DNA of 64,000 bases. Source: Mycobacterium botniense. Lineage in GTDB: Bacteria > Actinomycetota > Actinomycetes > Mycobacteriales > Mycobacteriaceae. The position numbers and the translations under genes are program-made. Location of the stretch: assembly GCF_010723305.1 (NCBI RefSeq), contig NZ_BLKW01000004.1, positions 1,364,001 through 1,428,000 of the forward strand. Reading direction: 5' to 3'. Below, one piece after another: positions 1-8,083 of this stretch (position 1 is its first letter; each line of letters opens with the position of its first letter). The notes below the pieces were generated by a model that was not told where the DNA came from, ran no database searches, and saw only the letters and a program-made list of their open reading frames with translations.

Positions 1-1
1 G

Positions 2-1165
2 GGCAGATATCTGCGGGATGTCATCCGTCGTAACCCGGACCGGTTCCGTCTGATGGGTCCCGATGAAACCGCGTCAAACCGGCTCGGTGCGGTGTTCGAG
101 GCGACGGACCGAACGTGGTTGGCTGACACAGTCGACGGTGATGATCATCTCTCGGCCGAGGGGCGAGTGATGGAAGTGTTGTCCGAGCACTTGTGTCAGG
201 GGTGGTTGGAGGGCTATCTGTTAACCGGTCGCCACGGTGTATTCAACTGCTACGAAGCATTTGTGCACATCGTCGACTCGATGTTCAATCAACACGCGAA
301 ATGGCTTTCTACCAGTAGGGAATTGCCGTGGCGGCGACCGATCGCGTCGCTGAACTACCTGCTCACGTCTCATGTGTGGCGCCAGGATCACAACGGGGCG
401 TCGCATCAGGACCCGGGATTCATTGATCTCGTCGCCAACAAGCGCCCCGAGGTGGTGCGTGTCTATCTTGCGCCGGACGGCAACACGCTGCTGTCGGTGA
501 TGGATCACTGCCTGCGCAGCCGCGACTATGTCAACGTCATCGTGGCCGGCAAACAGCCTGCACTGGCCTACCTCGACATCGACTCCGCGATCGCGCACTG
601 CAGCCGCGGGCTGGGCATCTGGCAGTGGGCGAGCACGGCGACCGGTGAACCCGACGTGGTGCTGGCCTGTGCCGGAGACATCCCGACGCTGGAAACACTG
701 GCCGCCGCCGACATCCTGCGACGCGAACTGCCCGATCTGGCAGTGCGGGTGGTCAACGTCGTCGACATTATGCGCCTGCAACCGCCATCAGAGCACCCGC
801 ATGGCTTGCCGGACAAGGAGTTTGACGCGTTGTTCACGTCTGACAAACCGGTTATCTTCGCGTATCACGGCTACCCCTGGCTGATCCACCGGCTGACGTA
901 TCGGCGCACCAATCACCATCAGATTCATGTGCGCGGCTTCAAGGAACGCGGGACCACAACGACACCGTTCGACATGGTGATGCTCAACGACCTGGACCGC
1001 TTTCATCTGGTGATCGATGTCATCGACCGGGTGCCGGGGCTGGCCTCGCGCGCTGCGGTTCTTCGTCAGCGGATGGTCGACGCTCGTCTTGCCGCGCGCA
1101 GTTACACCCGCGAACACGGTGAAGATGACCCCCAAATTTCAGGGTGGGCCTGGGGAGTCGAGTGA
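2..1165 (+). CDS. Phosphoketolase, C-terminal part (5' end outside window)
   Basis: The open frame runs in from the window edge, so only about the last 387 residues of a roughly 800-residue enzyme are seen. Phosphoketolases split xylulose-5-phosphate (and often fructose-6-phosphate) with thiamine diphosphate to acetyl phosphate and an aldose phosphate in the cytoplasm. Family features visible are the SNRL stretch near the start, the [10 protein letters not shown] and SYEAF-like (here CYEAF) segment, the HQDPGF motif and the C-terminal YHGYPWLIH and [14 protein letters not shown] blocks. The frame ends cleanly with TGA. The next gene is a decayed membrane protease, so no operon partner is evident downstream. 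Identification is secure; substrate preference is not determinable here. Confidence 0.93.
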   Translation, partial: GRYLRDVIRRNPDRFRLMGPDETASNRLGAVFEATDRTWLADTVDGDDHLSAEGRVMEVLSEHLCQGWLEGYLLTGRHGVFNCYEAFVHIVDSMFNQHAKWLSTSRELPWRRPIASLNYLLTSHVWRQDHNGASHQDPGFIDLVANKRPEVVRVYLAPDGNTLLSVMDHCLRSRDYVNVIVAGKQPALAYLDIDSAIAHCSRGLGIWQWASTATGEPDVVLACAGDIPTLETLAAADILRRELPDLAVRVVNVVDIMRLQPPSEHPHGLPDKEFDALFTSDKPVIFAYHGYPWLIHRLTYRRTNHHQIHVRGFKERGTTTTPFDMVMLNDLDRFHLVIDVIDRVPGLASRAAVLRQRMVDARLAARSYTREHGEDDPQISGWAWGVE

Positions 1166-1242
1166 GCGGAACAACGTGACGGGAACGAGACAACTCGTCG
1201 GTGTGGGTAACATACCTTGAAATACCTTGTGACCAGGGTGCA

Positions 1243-1789
1243 ATGGTAAGTGAACCGCACCCGCTGATGTGGCAGCTCTCGGCGCTGCACCGGTTCAGAA
1301 CCGACGTCGACGTCGCAGTTGTCGTCGTGGTCCTGGAGCTGGCAAACCTGATTGCGCATTTCACCACCGCATGGGCGGGTATCGCGACGTAGCCGCGGCA
1401 GCAATCGGGTTGGTAATCCTGTTGCAGTGCAATGGTTTAGAGTGCACTGAGCTGGGCCTGGTCCGTGAGCACCGGAAATCCGGGATGGGCTGTACTCACC
1501 CTTAATACTCACTACGCAACGCTGTCAGGGGCGCTGATCGCCTCACTGCTGATTATTGCGCTACACACCGTCATACCCGGGGAGCTGGTGTTTCGCAGCA
1601 CCGCAAGGGGCGCTGCAACGAGCCTGGGGATTTCGCGGTGTCGCTGGGGCGGGTTCGTTGCTTTTCGGGCTCTGGCACATCGCCGCATCGTTGGGACTGA
1701 CCCGCCGCAACGTCGGCTTCACGCGGGTATTCGGCGGCGGGACCGTCGGGGCGCTGGCCGCCGCCGTGGTGTGGCACCTGACCACCTGA
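1243..1789 (+). pseudogene. Decayed CPBP-family intramembrane protease
   Basis: Pieces of one membrane protein occur in three successive frames. Frame 1 has the opening from ATG 1243 (LMWQLSALHRFRTDVDV, then a hydrophobic segment) up to a stop near 1390. Frame 3 continues (AAAAIGLVILLQ to about 1490). Frame 1 resumes with LLIIALHTVIPGELVFR, and frame 2 then has GSLLFGLWHIAASLGL. The paired motifs E-E-x3-R (here degraded to GELVFR) and FxxxH (FGLWH) are those of CPBP/Abi proteases. Several membrane segments expected in intact relatives are missing before NTHYAT and after FGGGTVG, so besides frameshifts there appear to be two internal deletions. The product cannot be functional. Confidence 0.75.
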
Positions 1790-1899
1790 GCGGCGGGATT
1801 GGGTGGCCCAGATTCACCGCCAACTCACAGCTACCGATACGAACGGCAGGGGGTTCGTGGGTTAATTTGATCGGCGGCCGTTGTGAATGAGGAGGTTAT

Positions 1900-3360
1900 G
1901 TGGGCCGCACGCACCGGATCGTGGATTGGAATCCCGAGGACGTTGTGGCATGGGAGGCCGGCAATAAGAAAATTGCGCGGCGCAACCTGCTGTGCATGAT
2001 GGCTTCCGACCACGTCGCTTTCTCGATCTGGGCTCTCTGGTCGGTAATGGTGCTGTTCATGCCGCAATCGGTATACGGATTTTCGCCGGCCGATAAACTG
2101 CTGCTGGGGGCGACCGCGACGCTGTCGGGCGCCTGCCTGCGTATCCCCTACACGTTGGGCATCGCGACCTTCGGTGGCCGCACCTGGACGACGTTTTCGG
2201 CGTTGGTGCTGCTCATTCCCACCGTCGGAACCATCGTGCTGCTGGCAAACCCCGGTCTGCCGTTGTGGGCTTATCTGATTTGTGCGGCACTGACCGGATG
2301 TGGCGGCGCCAACTACGCGGCGTCGATGGCTAATGTCAACGCGTTTTACCCGCAACGGCTCAAAGGCTGGGCCCTGGGGGTCAGCGCCGGCATCGGTAAC
2401 CTCGGGGTGGCGATCGTTCAGGTGGTCGGCCTGGTGGTACTCGCAATCGCCGGTAATCGCCAGCCCTACTGGGTCTGTGCGGTCTACCTGGTGCTGCTGG
2501 CGGTCGTCGCGATCGCGGCTGCGCTGCTGATGGACAACTTGGAGCACGGCATCGAGGTGACCACCATGCGCTCGGTCATGGGCGTGCCTGATACCTGGGT
2601 GCTCGCGCTGCTTTACGTCGGTGCCTTCGGCACGTTTATCGGGTTCTCCTTCGCGTTCGGCCAGGTGTTACAGGTCAATTTTGTTGAGGGTGGGCAAAGC
2701 GCCGCGCAAGCATCACTGCACGCCGCCGAATTCGCGTTCATCGGGCCGCTGCTGGGCTCGCTGGCCCGCATCTACGGCGGGCGGCTGGCTGATCGCTTCG
2801 GCGGGAGCCGTGTCACTCTGGCGGTCTTCATCGGCATGATCGGCGCAACGGGTGCGCTGGCCGGCGTCAGCACTCACGATGACCACACCCCGGGGCCCAC
2901 CACGACGGCCACGATCGTCAGCTATATTGTCTGCCTCATCGTTTTGTTCGTCTTGGCAGGACTCGGCAAAGGGTCGGTGTTCAAGATGATCCCGGCGGTC
3001 ATCGAAGCGCGCAGTCACACGCAGGGCTTCAGCGAACCCGAACGCCGCCACTGGTCCCGCAATATGTCAGGTGCGCTGCTCGGGTTTGCCGCCGCAACCG
3101 GCGCCTTCGGCGGGGTCGGAATCGACCTCGTGCTACGGCAGTCCTACCAGAGCACCGGGTCAGAAACAGCGGCGTTCTGGGTTTTCCTGGCGTTGTATTG
3201 TGTCGCGGCGCTGGTCACGTGGTGGATGTACGTGCGTCGTCCCTTCGCGGTCTGGCCGGTTACCGCCGCGGGGATCGGTCAGCGGTCCGCGTCGCTATCC
3301 GCGCCCGGCGATGCCGGCGGGTTAGCGCAGCCGGCGGTAGCGGGGCGGATCGACCCCTGA
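1900..3360 (+). CDS. narK3: NarK-family nitrate/nitrite transporter
   Basis: 486-residue major facilitator protein with about twelve hydrophobic segments. It carries both nitrate signatures of the NNP/NarK family: a GCGGANYAASMANVNAFYP segment at residues 133-151 and GKGSVFKMIP near 356-365. The start is the GTG at 1900, five bases after a perfect AGGAGG; an overlapping ATG at 1898 is out of frame. Sequence and length resemble mycobacterial NarK3 (Rv0261c) more than NarK1, NarK2 or NarU, as judged from memory of those proteins. The expected role is nitrate uptake or nitrite export across the cytoplasmic membrane. No nitrate reductase or nitrite reductase gene is adjacent. The region upstream has no copy of the sulfur-island element, so co-regulation is not suggested. 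Confidence 0.88.
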   Translation: MGRTHRIVDWNPEDVVAWEAGNKKIARRNLLCMMASDHVAFSIWALWSVMVLFMPQSVYGFSPADKLLLGATATLSGACLRIPYTLGIATFGGRTWTTFSALVLLIPTVGTIVLLANPGLPLWAYLICAALTGCGGANYAASMANVNAFYPQRLKGWALGVSAGIGNLGVAIVQVVGLVVLAIAGNRQPYWVCAVYLVLLAVVAIAAALLMDNLEHGIEVTTMRSVMGVPDTWVLALLYVGAFGTFIGFSFAFGQVLQVNFVEGGQSAAQASLHAAEFAFIGPLLGSLARIYGGRLADRFGGSRVTLAVFIGMIGATGALAGVSTHDDHTPGPTTTATIVSYIVCLIVLFVLAGLGKGSVFKMIPAVIEARSHTQGFSEPERRHWSRNMSGALLGFAAATGAFGGVGIDLVLRQSYQSTGSETAAFWVFLALYCVAALVTWWMYVRRPFAVWPVTAAGIGQRSASLSAPGDAGGLAQPAVAGRIDP

Positions 3361-3422
3361 CCCGGCTACGCGCCCTGACCCCCGGCTACCCCGGCTACGC
3401 GCACCGAAGGTGCTGCCGGTCG

Positions 3423-3764
3423 TCACACACCGGGGGCGGCTGGATCTTCCGCTCTGCTCGGCAGGTTTTTGACCGCCGGCGGGTCATTCTCGGTGAGTCC
3501 GACTTTCGACGCGCCGCCGGGTGAGCCGAGCTCGGCGAAAAAGTCGGCGTTGATCTGGGTGTACTCACCCCACTGCTCGGGCAGATCGTCTTCGTAGTAA
3601 ATGGCCTCGACCGGGCAGACCGGCTCGCAGGCACCGCAGTCGACGCATTCATCAGGATGGATGTAGAGCATCCGGGCGCCCTCGTAGATGCAATCGACTG
3701 GGCATTCATCGATGCAGGTCTTGTCTTTGACGTCGACACAGGGTTCGGTAATCACGTAGGTCAT
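3423..3764 (-). CDS. fdxA: 7Fe ferredoxin
   Basis: 113-residue ferredoxin with cysteines at 9, 17, 21, 25 and CxxCxxCxxxCP at 40-51, the pattern of mycobacterial seven-iron ferredoxins (one 3Fe-4S, one 4Fe-4S cluster). The rest, including ADFFAELGSPGGASKVG, matches FdxA/FdxC; length 113 is closest to FdxA. ATG at 3764 is preceded by AAGGAGATG-type spacing. It lies 58 bases downstream of fprA on the same strand, so reductase and ferredoxin are probably co-transcribed. In M. tuberculosis these genes are not neighbours. No DosR-type palindrome is visible in the short gap, unlike dormancy-controlled fdxA. Inferred role: carry electrons from FprA to ferredoxin-dependent enzymes such as the nearby NirA. 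Confidence 0.9.
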   Translation of the reverse strand: MTYVITEPCVDVKDKTCIDECPVDCIYEGARMLYIHPDECVDCGACEPVCPVEAIYYEDDLPEQWGEYTQINADFFAELGSPGGASKVGLTENDPPAVKNLPSRAEDPAAPGV

Positions 3765-3822
3765 CAGCATCTCCTTTCGTGCAGCGATCCGGGAGCCGGC
3801 ACAGCCTGTTCGCGGGCGGCGA

Positions 3823-5190
3823 TCAGCCGTGAGCGACTCGGAGTAGTTCCTCCAGGGTGGCCAGTTTGATTCGTGGCCGGCCGTGCGGTTGGCCGGCTTG
3901 GCGTTCGTGGCGGTCAATGACCTGCCAGTGGTCGGTGGTGACCAGTTGGGGTTGTCGGGTGGCCAGCCAGTGGGCGAGCTCCTCGGGGTGATCGAGCGGG
4001 AAGTTAGCGAGGTGCGCGGAGTCTTTGGCAGCGGCCAGGTCGTCCAGCAGGGTGTCGACGGTGTCTTGGGAGTCTTTTTTGTTGGTGCCGATCACACCGG
4101 TCGGACCGCGTTTGATCCAGCCGACGACATACTCATTGCGGCTGCCGGCGATGCGACCGTTGAGGTTGGGGATGGTGGCGGTTTTCTCATCGAACGGCAG
4201 CCCCGGGGTGGGCACGCCGCGGTAGCCCACGGAACGCACCACCAGCTGGGCCGGGAGCTCTTCACGTGCGCCGGTGTCTTTGGCCACCACACGCCCGCTA
4301 TGGTCGGTGACCAGCTCGTTGCGGCCCAGCACGATGCGCTCGACTTTGCCGTTACCTTTGATCTCGATTGGGGAGGTGAAAAACCGGAAGACGATACGTC
4401 GATGGCCGGGGCTGGGTGTCCGGGCCGCGTAGTCGCGCAGCACCTTGATGTTCTGTTTGGCGGTTTTGCCCGCCGCCGCGGCGTCGTCGTCACTGATGCC
4501 CTCCAGCTGCGCGGGATCGACGACCACATCGACCCCGTCCAACTCGCCCAGTTCCCGCAGCTCCAAGGTGGTAAACGCGGTCTGCAAGGGGCCGCGCCGC
4601 CCGATGATCAGTACCTCCTCGATGCCGCGGGTCCGCAGCGCGGCCAATGCGTGATCGGCGATATCGGTGCCGGCGAGCACCTGAGGATCGGTCACCAGGA
4701 TGCGTGCCACATCGAGGGCCACATTGCCATTGCCGACCACCACTGCCCTGCCCCCGGACAAATCCGGCGCCATGTGCACAAAATGCGGGTGCGCGTTGTA
4801 CCACCCGACAAAATCCACTGCCGCGATACTGCCCGGCAGATCCTCGCCGGGAATATTGAGTGCGCGATCAGACTGCGCGCCGACGGCATAAATAACCGCG
4901 TCATAGCGCTCAGCCAGCTCGGCGGGCTGGACATGCTTGCCCACTACCACATTGCCGAAAAAACGAAAACGCCGATCCGCGGCGGTCTTTTCAAACTGTG
5001 CGCTGATCGACTTGATCTTCGGGTGATCCGGCGCTACCCCGGAACGCACCAGCCCCCATGGCGTAGGCAGCATCTCCAGCATGTCCACCGCAACGTCGAA
5101 CCCACCGGAATCGGCGGCCTTCAACAACGACGCCGCCGCGAAAAACCCCGACGGCCCGGAACCGACAATCGCAACGTAGTACGGACGCAT
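3823..5190 (-). CDS. fprA: NADPH:ferredoxin reductase FprA
   Basis: 455-residue flavoprotein of the adrenodoxin-reductase type (M. tuberculosis FprA has 456). FAD-binding GSGPSG is at residues 10-15 and the second dinucleotide motif GNGNVALDVAR at about 153-163. PTPWGLVRSGVAPDHPKIK and the C-terminal GWIKRGPTGVIGTNKKD are family hallmarks. The start is ATG 5188-5190 behind AGGAGG; a longer reading to 5634 has no homology and crosses the control region. It transfers electrons from NADPH to ferredoxin, and the ferredoxin gene follows directly. A TTGTG-N4-CACAA-N7-TTGTG element lies about 155 bases upstream and is shared with the nirA/trxB intergenic region, tying it to sulfite reduction. Confidence 0.95.
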   Translation of the reverse strand: MRPYYVAIVGSGPSGFFAAASLLKAADSGGFDVAVDMLEMLPTPWGLVRSGVAPDHPKIKSISAQFEKTAADRRFRFFGNVVVGKHVQPAELAERYDAVIYAVGAQSDRALNIPGEDLPGSIAAVDFVGWYNAHPHFVHMAPDLSGGRAVVVGNGNVALDVARILVTDPQVLAGTDIADHALAALRTRGIEEVLIIGRRGPLQTAFTTLELRELGELDGVDVVVDPAQLEGISDDDAAAAGKTAKQNIKVLRDYAARTPSPGHRRIVFRFFTSPIEIKGNGKVERIVLGRNELVTDHSGRVVAKDTGAREELPAQLVVRSVGYRGVPTPGLPFDEKTATIPNLNGRIAGSRNEYVVGWIKRGPTGVIGTNKKDSQDTVDTLLDDLAAAKDSAHLANFPLDHPEELAHWLATRQPQLVTTDHWQVIDRHERQAGQPHGRPRIKLATLEELLRVAHG

Positions 5191-5344
5191 ACTCACCGCC
5201 TCCTGTGGCGCTGACCAGTCTGGTGTTCGGTTTGATACACGCCGCGAACGCGCCGGCGCGACCTGTGCGCCGGTGTTTCGCTGGGTGGACCGGGCATACG
5301 TCCGATAGTTGTCGGTGTGCTGGGTTTGCAGTAGAGGCGTAGAG

Positions 5345-5384
5345 CTTGTGGAGTCACAAGAATCCCTTGTGTGGTCGTCTTGTG
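5345..5384. promoter_or_regulatory. Three-half-site element, copy 1 (probable LysR operator)
   Basis: CTTGTG-GAGT-CACAAG is a perfect inverted repeat (5345-5360). After a gap of seven bases from CACAA comes TTGTG (5367-5371), and a further CTTGTG occurs at 5379-5384. Positions 5346-5376 match 9971-10001 at 26 of 31 bases with identical spacing. Dyads with a short spacer plus an offset half-site are typical of LysR-type operators with recognition and activation sites. The bound protein is inferred to be the LysR encoded at 5628. Confidence 0.65.
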
Positions 5385-5598
5385 GTAGGACGCACGGATC
5401 GTATGGACGGCGCCTGCTCTCAACGGCTAGCAGAAACTTCGGGGCGCATGGGAGTGTGCTGCACATCAGCTGTGAAGCTGACCTGTTGTCACCCGCAACG
5501 GCATATTTGTCGCTGTAATGGGGTCGCGGCACGACTGGGCAGTCATCGGGCTGACGGCAGCACCCTTTATGATGAGAGTGTGAAACTGGTGCACTGCA

Positions 5599-5615
5599 CA
5601 CAAGGTTGATTTGTG
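5599..5615. promoter_or_regulatory. Partial element at the lysR start (autoregulation candidate)
   Basis: CACAA-N7-TTGTG with exactly the spacing of the right part of the two full elements. It lies 26 bases after the TATGAT hexamer and 12 bases before the LysR ATG, a position expected to repress. The left half-site position holds a weaker GGTGCAC. Confidence 0.45.
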
Positions 5616-5627
5616 ACTTGAGCAAGT

Positions 5628-6578
5628 ATGGCACTCAGCGCTCGCATGCCCGAACTTGCCTTGTTCGAAATGTTTCTGGCAATCGCCAAGACAGGTAGTT
5701 TGGGCGGCGCCGCCCGCGAGTTGGGATTGACCCAACAAGCTGTATCGGCACGGCTGGCCTCGATGGAGGCCCAGCTCGGGGTCCGCCTGGCTGTCCGGAC
5801 GACGCGGGGCTCTACGCTGACCCCTGCGGGTGTCCTTGTCGCCGAGTGGGCCGCCCGCCTGGTTGAAGTTGCCCGCGAGGTCGATGCCGGCTTGGGGTCG
5901 CTGCGGGCCGAAAGTCGCCAGCGCATCAGGGTCGCGGCCAGCCAGACGATCGCTGAACAACTGATGCCTCACTGGCTTGTGTCGTTGCACGCCGCGGCTG
6001 CACAGCGGGGCAGCGCTGTCCCCGAGGTCATTCTCACCGCGACCAACAGTGACCACGCTATCGCCGCGGTACGCGATGGCACAGCGGACTTAGGTTTTGT
6101 CGAAAATCCCGGCTCGCCAAAGGGATTAGGCAGCTGCGTCGTGGCACACGACGAACTGGTGATCGTCGTGCCGCCGGACCACAAATGGGCTCGGCGGGCA
6201 CGGGTGGTCAGCGCCGCTGAACTCGCGCAAACACCGCTGGTCACCCGTGAACCCCGCTCAGGTATACGCGATTCACTCACAGTGGCCTTACGCCAGGTGC
6301 TGGGCAGCGATATGCGTCAAGCACCCCCTGTACTCGAATTGACGTCAGCTGCTGCTATGCGCGCCGCTGTCCTCGCCGGCGCGGGACCGGCCGTGATGAG
6401 CCGGCTGGCAGTCGCCGATGATCTGGCGATCGGTCGGCTGCGGGCCGTTAGCGTCCCGGAGTTAAACCTGCGGCGGCAGTTGCGGGCCATCTGGGTTGGT
6501 GGGCGCACGCCGCCGGCGGGTGCAATACGAGATCTACTCAGCCACATCAGGACCCGCACCCCGGCAGCCCGCAAATAG
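5628..6578 (+). CDS. LysR-type transcriptional regulator of the sulfur island
   Basis: 316-residue regulator. The N-terminal winged helix-turn-helix is at about residues 10-68 (FLAIAKTGSLGGAARELGL, QQAVSARLASMEAQLG, STLTPAG), and an effector-binding LysR substrate domain follows from about residue 95. ATG 5628 is the first good start. The gene is divergent from fprA-fdxA and convergent with the nirA-cysH-chelatase operon, ending 48 bases before it. LysR proteins typically control a divergent neighbour and themselves; here matching DNA elements lie in front of fprA, of nirA/trxB and of this gene. Regulation of sulfite/sulfate reduction in response to a sulfur metabolite (as for CysB) is inference; the effector is unknown. 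Confidence 0.88.
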   Translation: MALSARMPELALFEMFLAIAKTGSLGGAARELGLTQQAVSARLASMEAQLGVRLAVRTTRGSTLTPAGVLVAEWAARLVEVAREVDAGLGSLRAESRQRIRVAASQTIAEQLMPHWLVSLHAAAAQRGSAVPEVILTATNSDHAIAAVRDGTADLGFVENPGSPKGLGSCVVAHDELVIVVPPDHKWARRARVVSAAELAQTPLVTREPRSGIRDSLTVALRQVLGSDMRQAPPVLELTSAAAMRAAVLAGAGPAVMSRLAVADDLAIGRLRAVSVPELNLRRQLRAIWVGGRTPPAGAIRDLLSHIRTRTPAARK

Positions 6579-6626
6579 CGTCATCCGGGCCGATGAGAGA
6601 TCGTGCATGCAGCGTGATGGCGTGGG

Positions 6627-7361
6627 TCACGCCGCGGCTTGGTCAACCGAGGCCTGTGCGAAGCGGTCCAGCACGGTCTCGGCGACCAGTCGGTGCGCGC
6701 CGAGCGGTTGAGCCATGGCGATCCCGGTGTCGTGTGCGTAGCTCAACACCCGGTCGGTAATGCGTCCTGGTGCCAGGAACCACGGTGCGATAACGAGACG
6801 GCGGGCGCCGCGCCGCCGCAACTGGTTCACTCCCTCTGCGACCGAGGGCTGAGGCCCGGTGGCGAACGCCATCGTCGCACCGGCCCACCGCGTTCCTGCC
6901 GCAAGGCGGGCTGCCACCGTCGCGGTGCGCGCATTCACTGCGCCGTCCGACGAGCCGGTGGCGACCACGAGCACACCCAATCCTCGGTCGTGCGCCGTCA
7001 CGCCCAACCCGGCCAGCCGTTCACGCAGCACCACCACCAGCCGATCGTCTTCGCCCAGCACGCTGGCCTGCCGCAGACCGGCCACCCCGGCACGTGCCAT
7101 GTGTTGTGGAATGTCGACCCGGGCATGGTAGGCGCTGGCCAGGAGCAAGGGGGTGACAACAGCCCGGTGCGGATCCGGAAGCCCGGCCAGCACGTCCGCT
7201 AAGCGTGGTGAATTTTGTTCGAGGAACGCGATCCGCACGTCGAGCCCGGGCCGCATTGATTTGAGCCGACTGGCCACGGCGCGGACGTTGGCCGCAGACC
7301 TCGGATCCTTGCTGCCGTGCGCAGTGAGCACAAGGGTGTTCACGGGGCGTGCAACCCGCAT
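6627..7361 (-). CDS. che1: Sirohydrochlorin chelatase-like protein
   Basis: 244 residues of the CbiX/SirB family. It opens with LVLTAHGSKDPRS, the HGS metal/tetrapyrrole-binding motif of the first half, and has a second half-domain containing LVIAPWFLAPGRITDR. It is expected to insert iron into sirohydrochlorin, giving the siroheme needed by NirA. It is the last gene of the nirA-cysH operon, as in M. tuberculosis (Rv2391-Rv2393). The ATG at 7361 overlaps cysH by 22 bases. A GTG at 7343 overlapping the cysH TGA (GTGA) is an equally good start by operon logic and would remove six residues. The M. tuberculosis protein is annotated somewhat longer. Confidence 0.85.
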   Translation of the reverse strand: MRVARPVNTLVLTAHGSKDPRSAANVRAVASRLKSMRPGLDVRIAFLEQNSPRLADVLAGLPDPHRAVVTPLLLASAYHARVDIPQHMARAGVAGLRQASVLGEDDRLVVVLRERLAGLGVTAHDRGLGVLVVATGSSDGAVNARTATVAARLAAGTRWAGATMAFATGPQPSVAEGVNQLRRRGARRLVIAPWFLAPGRITDRVLSYAHDTGIAMAQPLGAHRLVAETVLDRFAQASVDQAAA

Positions 7362-8083
7362 TCGGTCTTCGCCTGACCTTGCCAGCGCCCGCTTCGCGGA
7401 TCGGCGCCCGTCGCCGGTTTAGCCGTGCACGGAGCGCAGCCGATCGACGGATAACCTTCGTCGACAAGCGGATTGACCAGCACATTATTTTCGGCGATGT
7501 AATCGGCCATATCCTGGTCGGTCCACGTCGCAAGGGGGTTGACCTTCACCAGGTGGAATTTGTCGTCGAAGCTGACCAGCGGCGCGTTAGCGCGGGTGGG
7601 CGCCTCGCACCGACGCAGCCCGGTCACCCATGCGGAGTAGCCGCGAAGGGCTTTAGCCAGCGGGACGACTTTGCGCAGCCGGCAGCACTCGTTGGGATCA
7701 CGGGCGAACAGGTCCTTGCCGAGCAGTTCGTCTTGCTCGGCCACCGTATGCTCAGGCGTGATATTGAGCAGATGGATGTCGTAGACAGCCTCGGCTGCGT
7801 CACGGGTGCCGATCGTTTCCGGGAAGTGGTAGCCGGTGTCGAGGAAGACCACCGGCACACCGGGGCGCACTTTGGACGCCAGCGACAGCAGTACGGCGTC
7901 TTGCATGTTAGAGGCCACTACCCAGTTACATGTCGCCCACCCGCGGGGTCCCTCGACACCACCGAAATGCTCGTCGGTCCAGCGCAGTATGTCAGTGGCG
8001 CTCGCCCCTTCAAGCTCCGCTGCACCGCGTTCTGCCAGTTCGCGTAGTTCCGCTTCGGTCAATTTGTTCGACTCCCGGGTCAT
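7340..8083 (-). CDS. cysH: Adenylylsulfate (APS) reductase CysH
   Basis: 247 residues. The N-terminal PP-loop-like fold is followed by the cluster-ligand pairs Cys133-Cys134 (ECCRLRK) and Cys216/Cys219 (GCAPC), which mark a 4Fe-4S APS reductase rather than a PAPS reductase. The C-terminal ECGLH motif holds the catalytic cysteine (242). It reduces APS to sulfite using thioredoxin in the cytoplasm. The start ATG at 8083 overlaps the nirA stop in ATGA, indicating translational coupling; the 11 extra residues of a longer reading lie within nirA. A thioredoxin reductase gene is encoded just across the divergent promoter. Confidence 0.95.
   Translation of the reverse strand: MTRESNKLTEAELRELAERGAAELEGASATDILRWTDEHFGGVEGPRGWATCNWVVASNMQDAVLLSLASKVRPGVPVVFLDTGYHFPETIGTRDAAEAVYDIHLLNITPEHTVAEQDELLGKDLFARDPNECCRLRKVVPLAKALRGYSAWVTGLRRCEAPTRANAPLVSFDDKFHLVKVNPLATWTDQDMADYIAENNVLVNPLVDEGYPSIGCAPCTAKPATGADPRSGRWQGQAKTECGLHAP

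Larger units (their letters stand above)
5191..5627. promoter_or_regulatory. Divergent control region fprA-fdxA / lysR
   Basis: 437 bases without a convincing gene between two divergent start codons. It contains the element at 5345-5384, a TATGAT -10-like hexamer at 5568-5573 pointing to the LysR gene, and a partial element at 5599-5615. An SD sequence (AGGAGG) for fprA lies just above 5190. Nothing else was recognised. Confidence 0.7.

Noticed and set aside
3765..3822. DosR box upstream of fdxA
   Set aside because: Looked for because fdxA is dormancy-induced in M. tuberculosis, but no GGGACT/AGTCCC-type palindrome is present.
3883..5214. 443-codon plus-strand frame
   Set aside because: Exactly antisense to fprA, no motif or SD; fprA is certain.
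5191..5634. N-terminal extension of fprA to 603 residues
   Set aside because: Covers the regulatory elements, and family length plus AGGAGG support ATG 5190.
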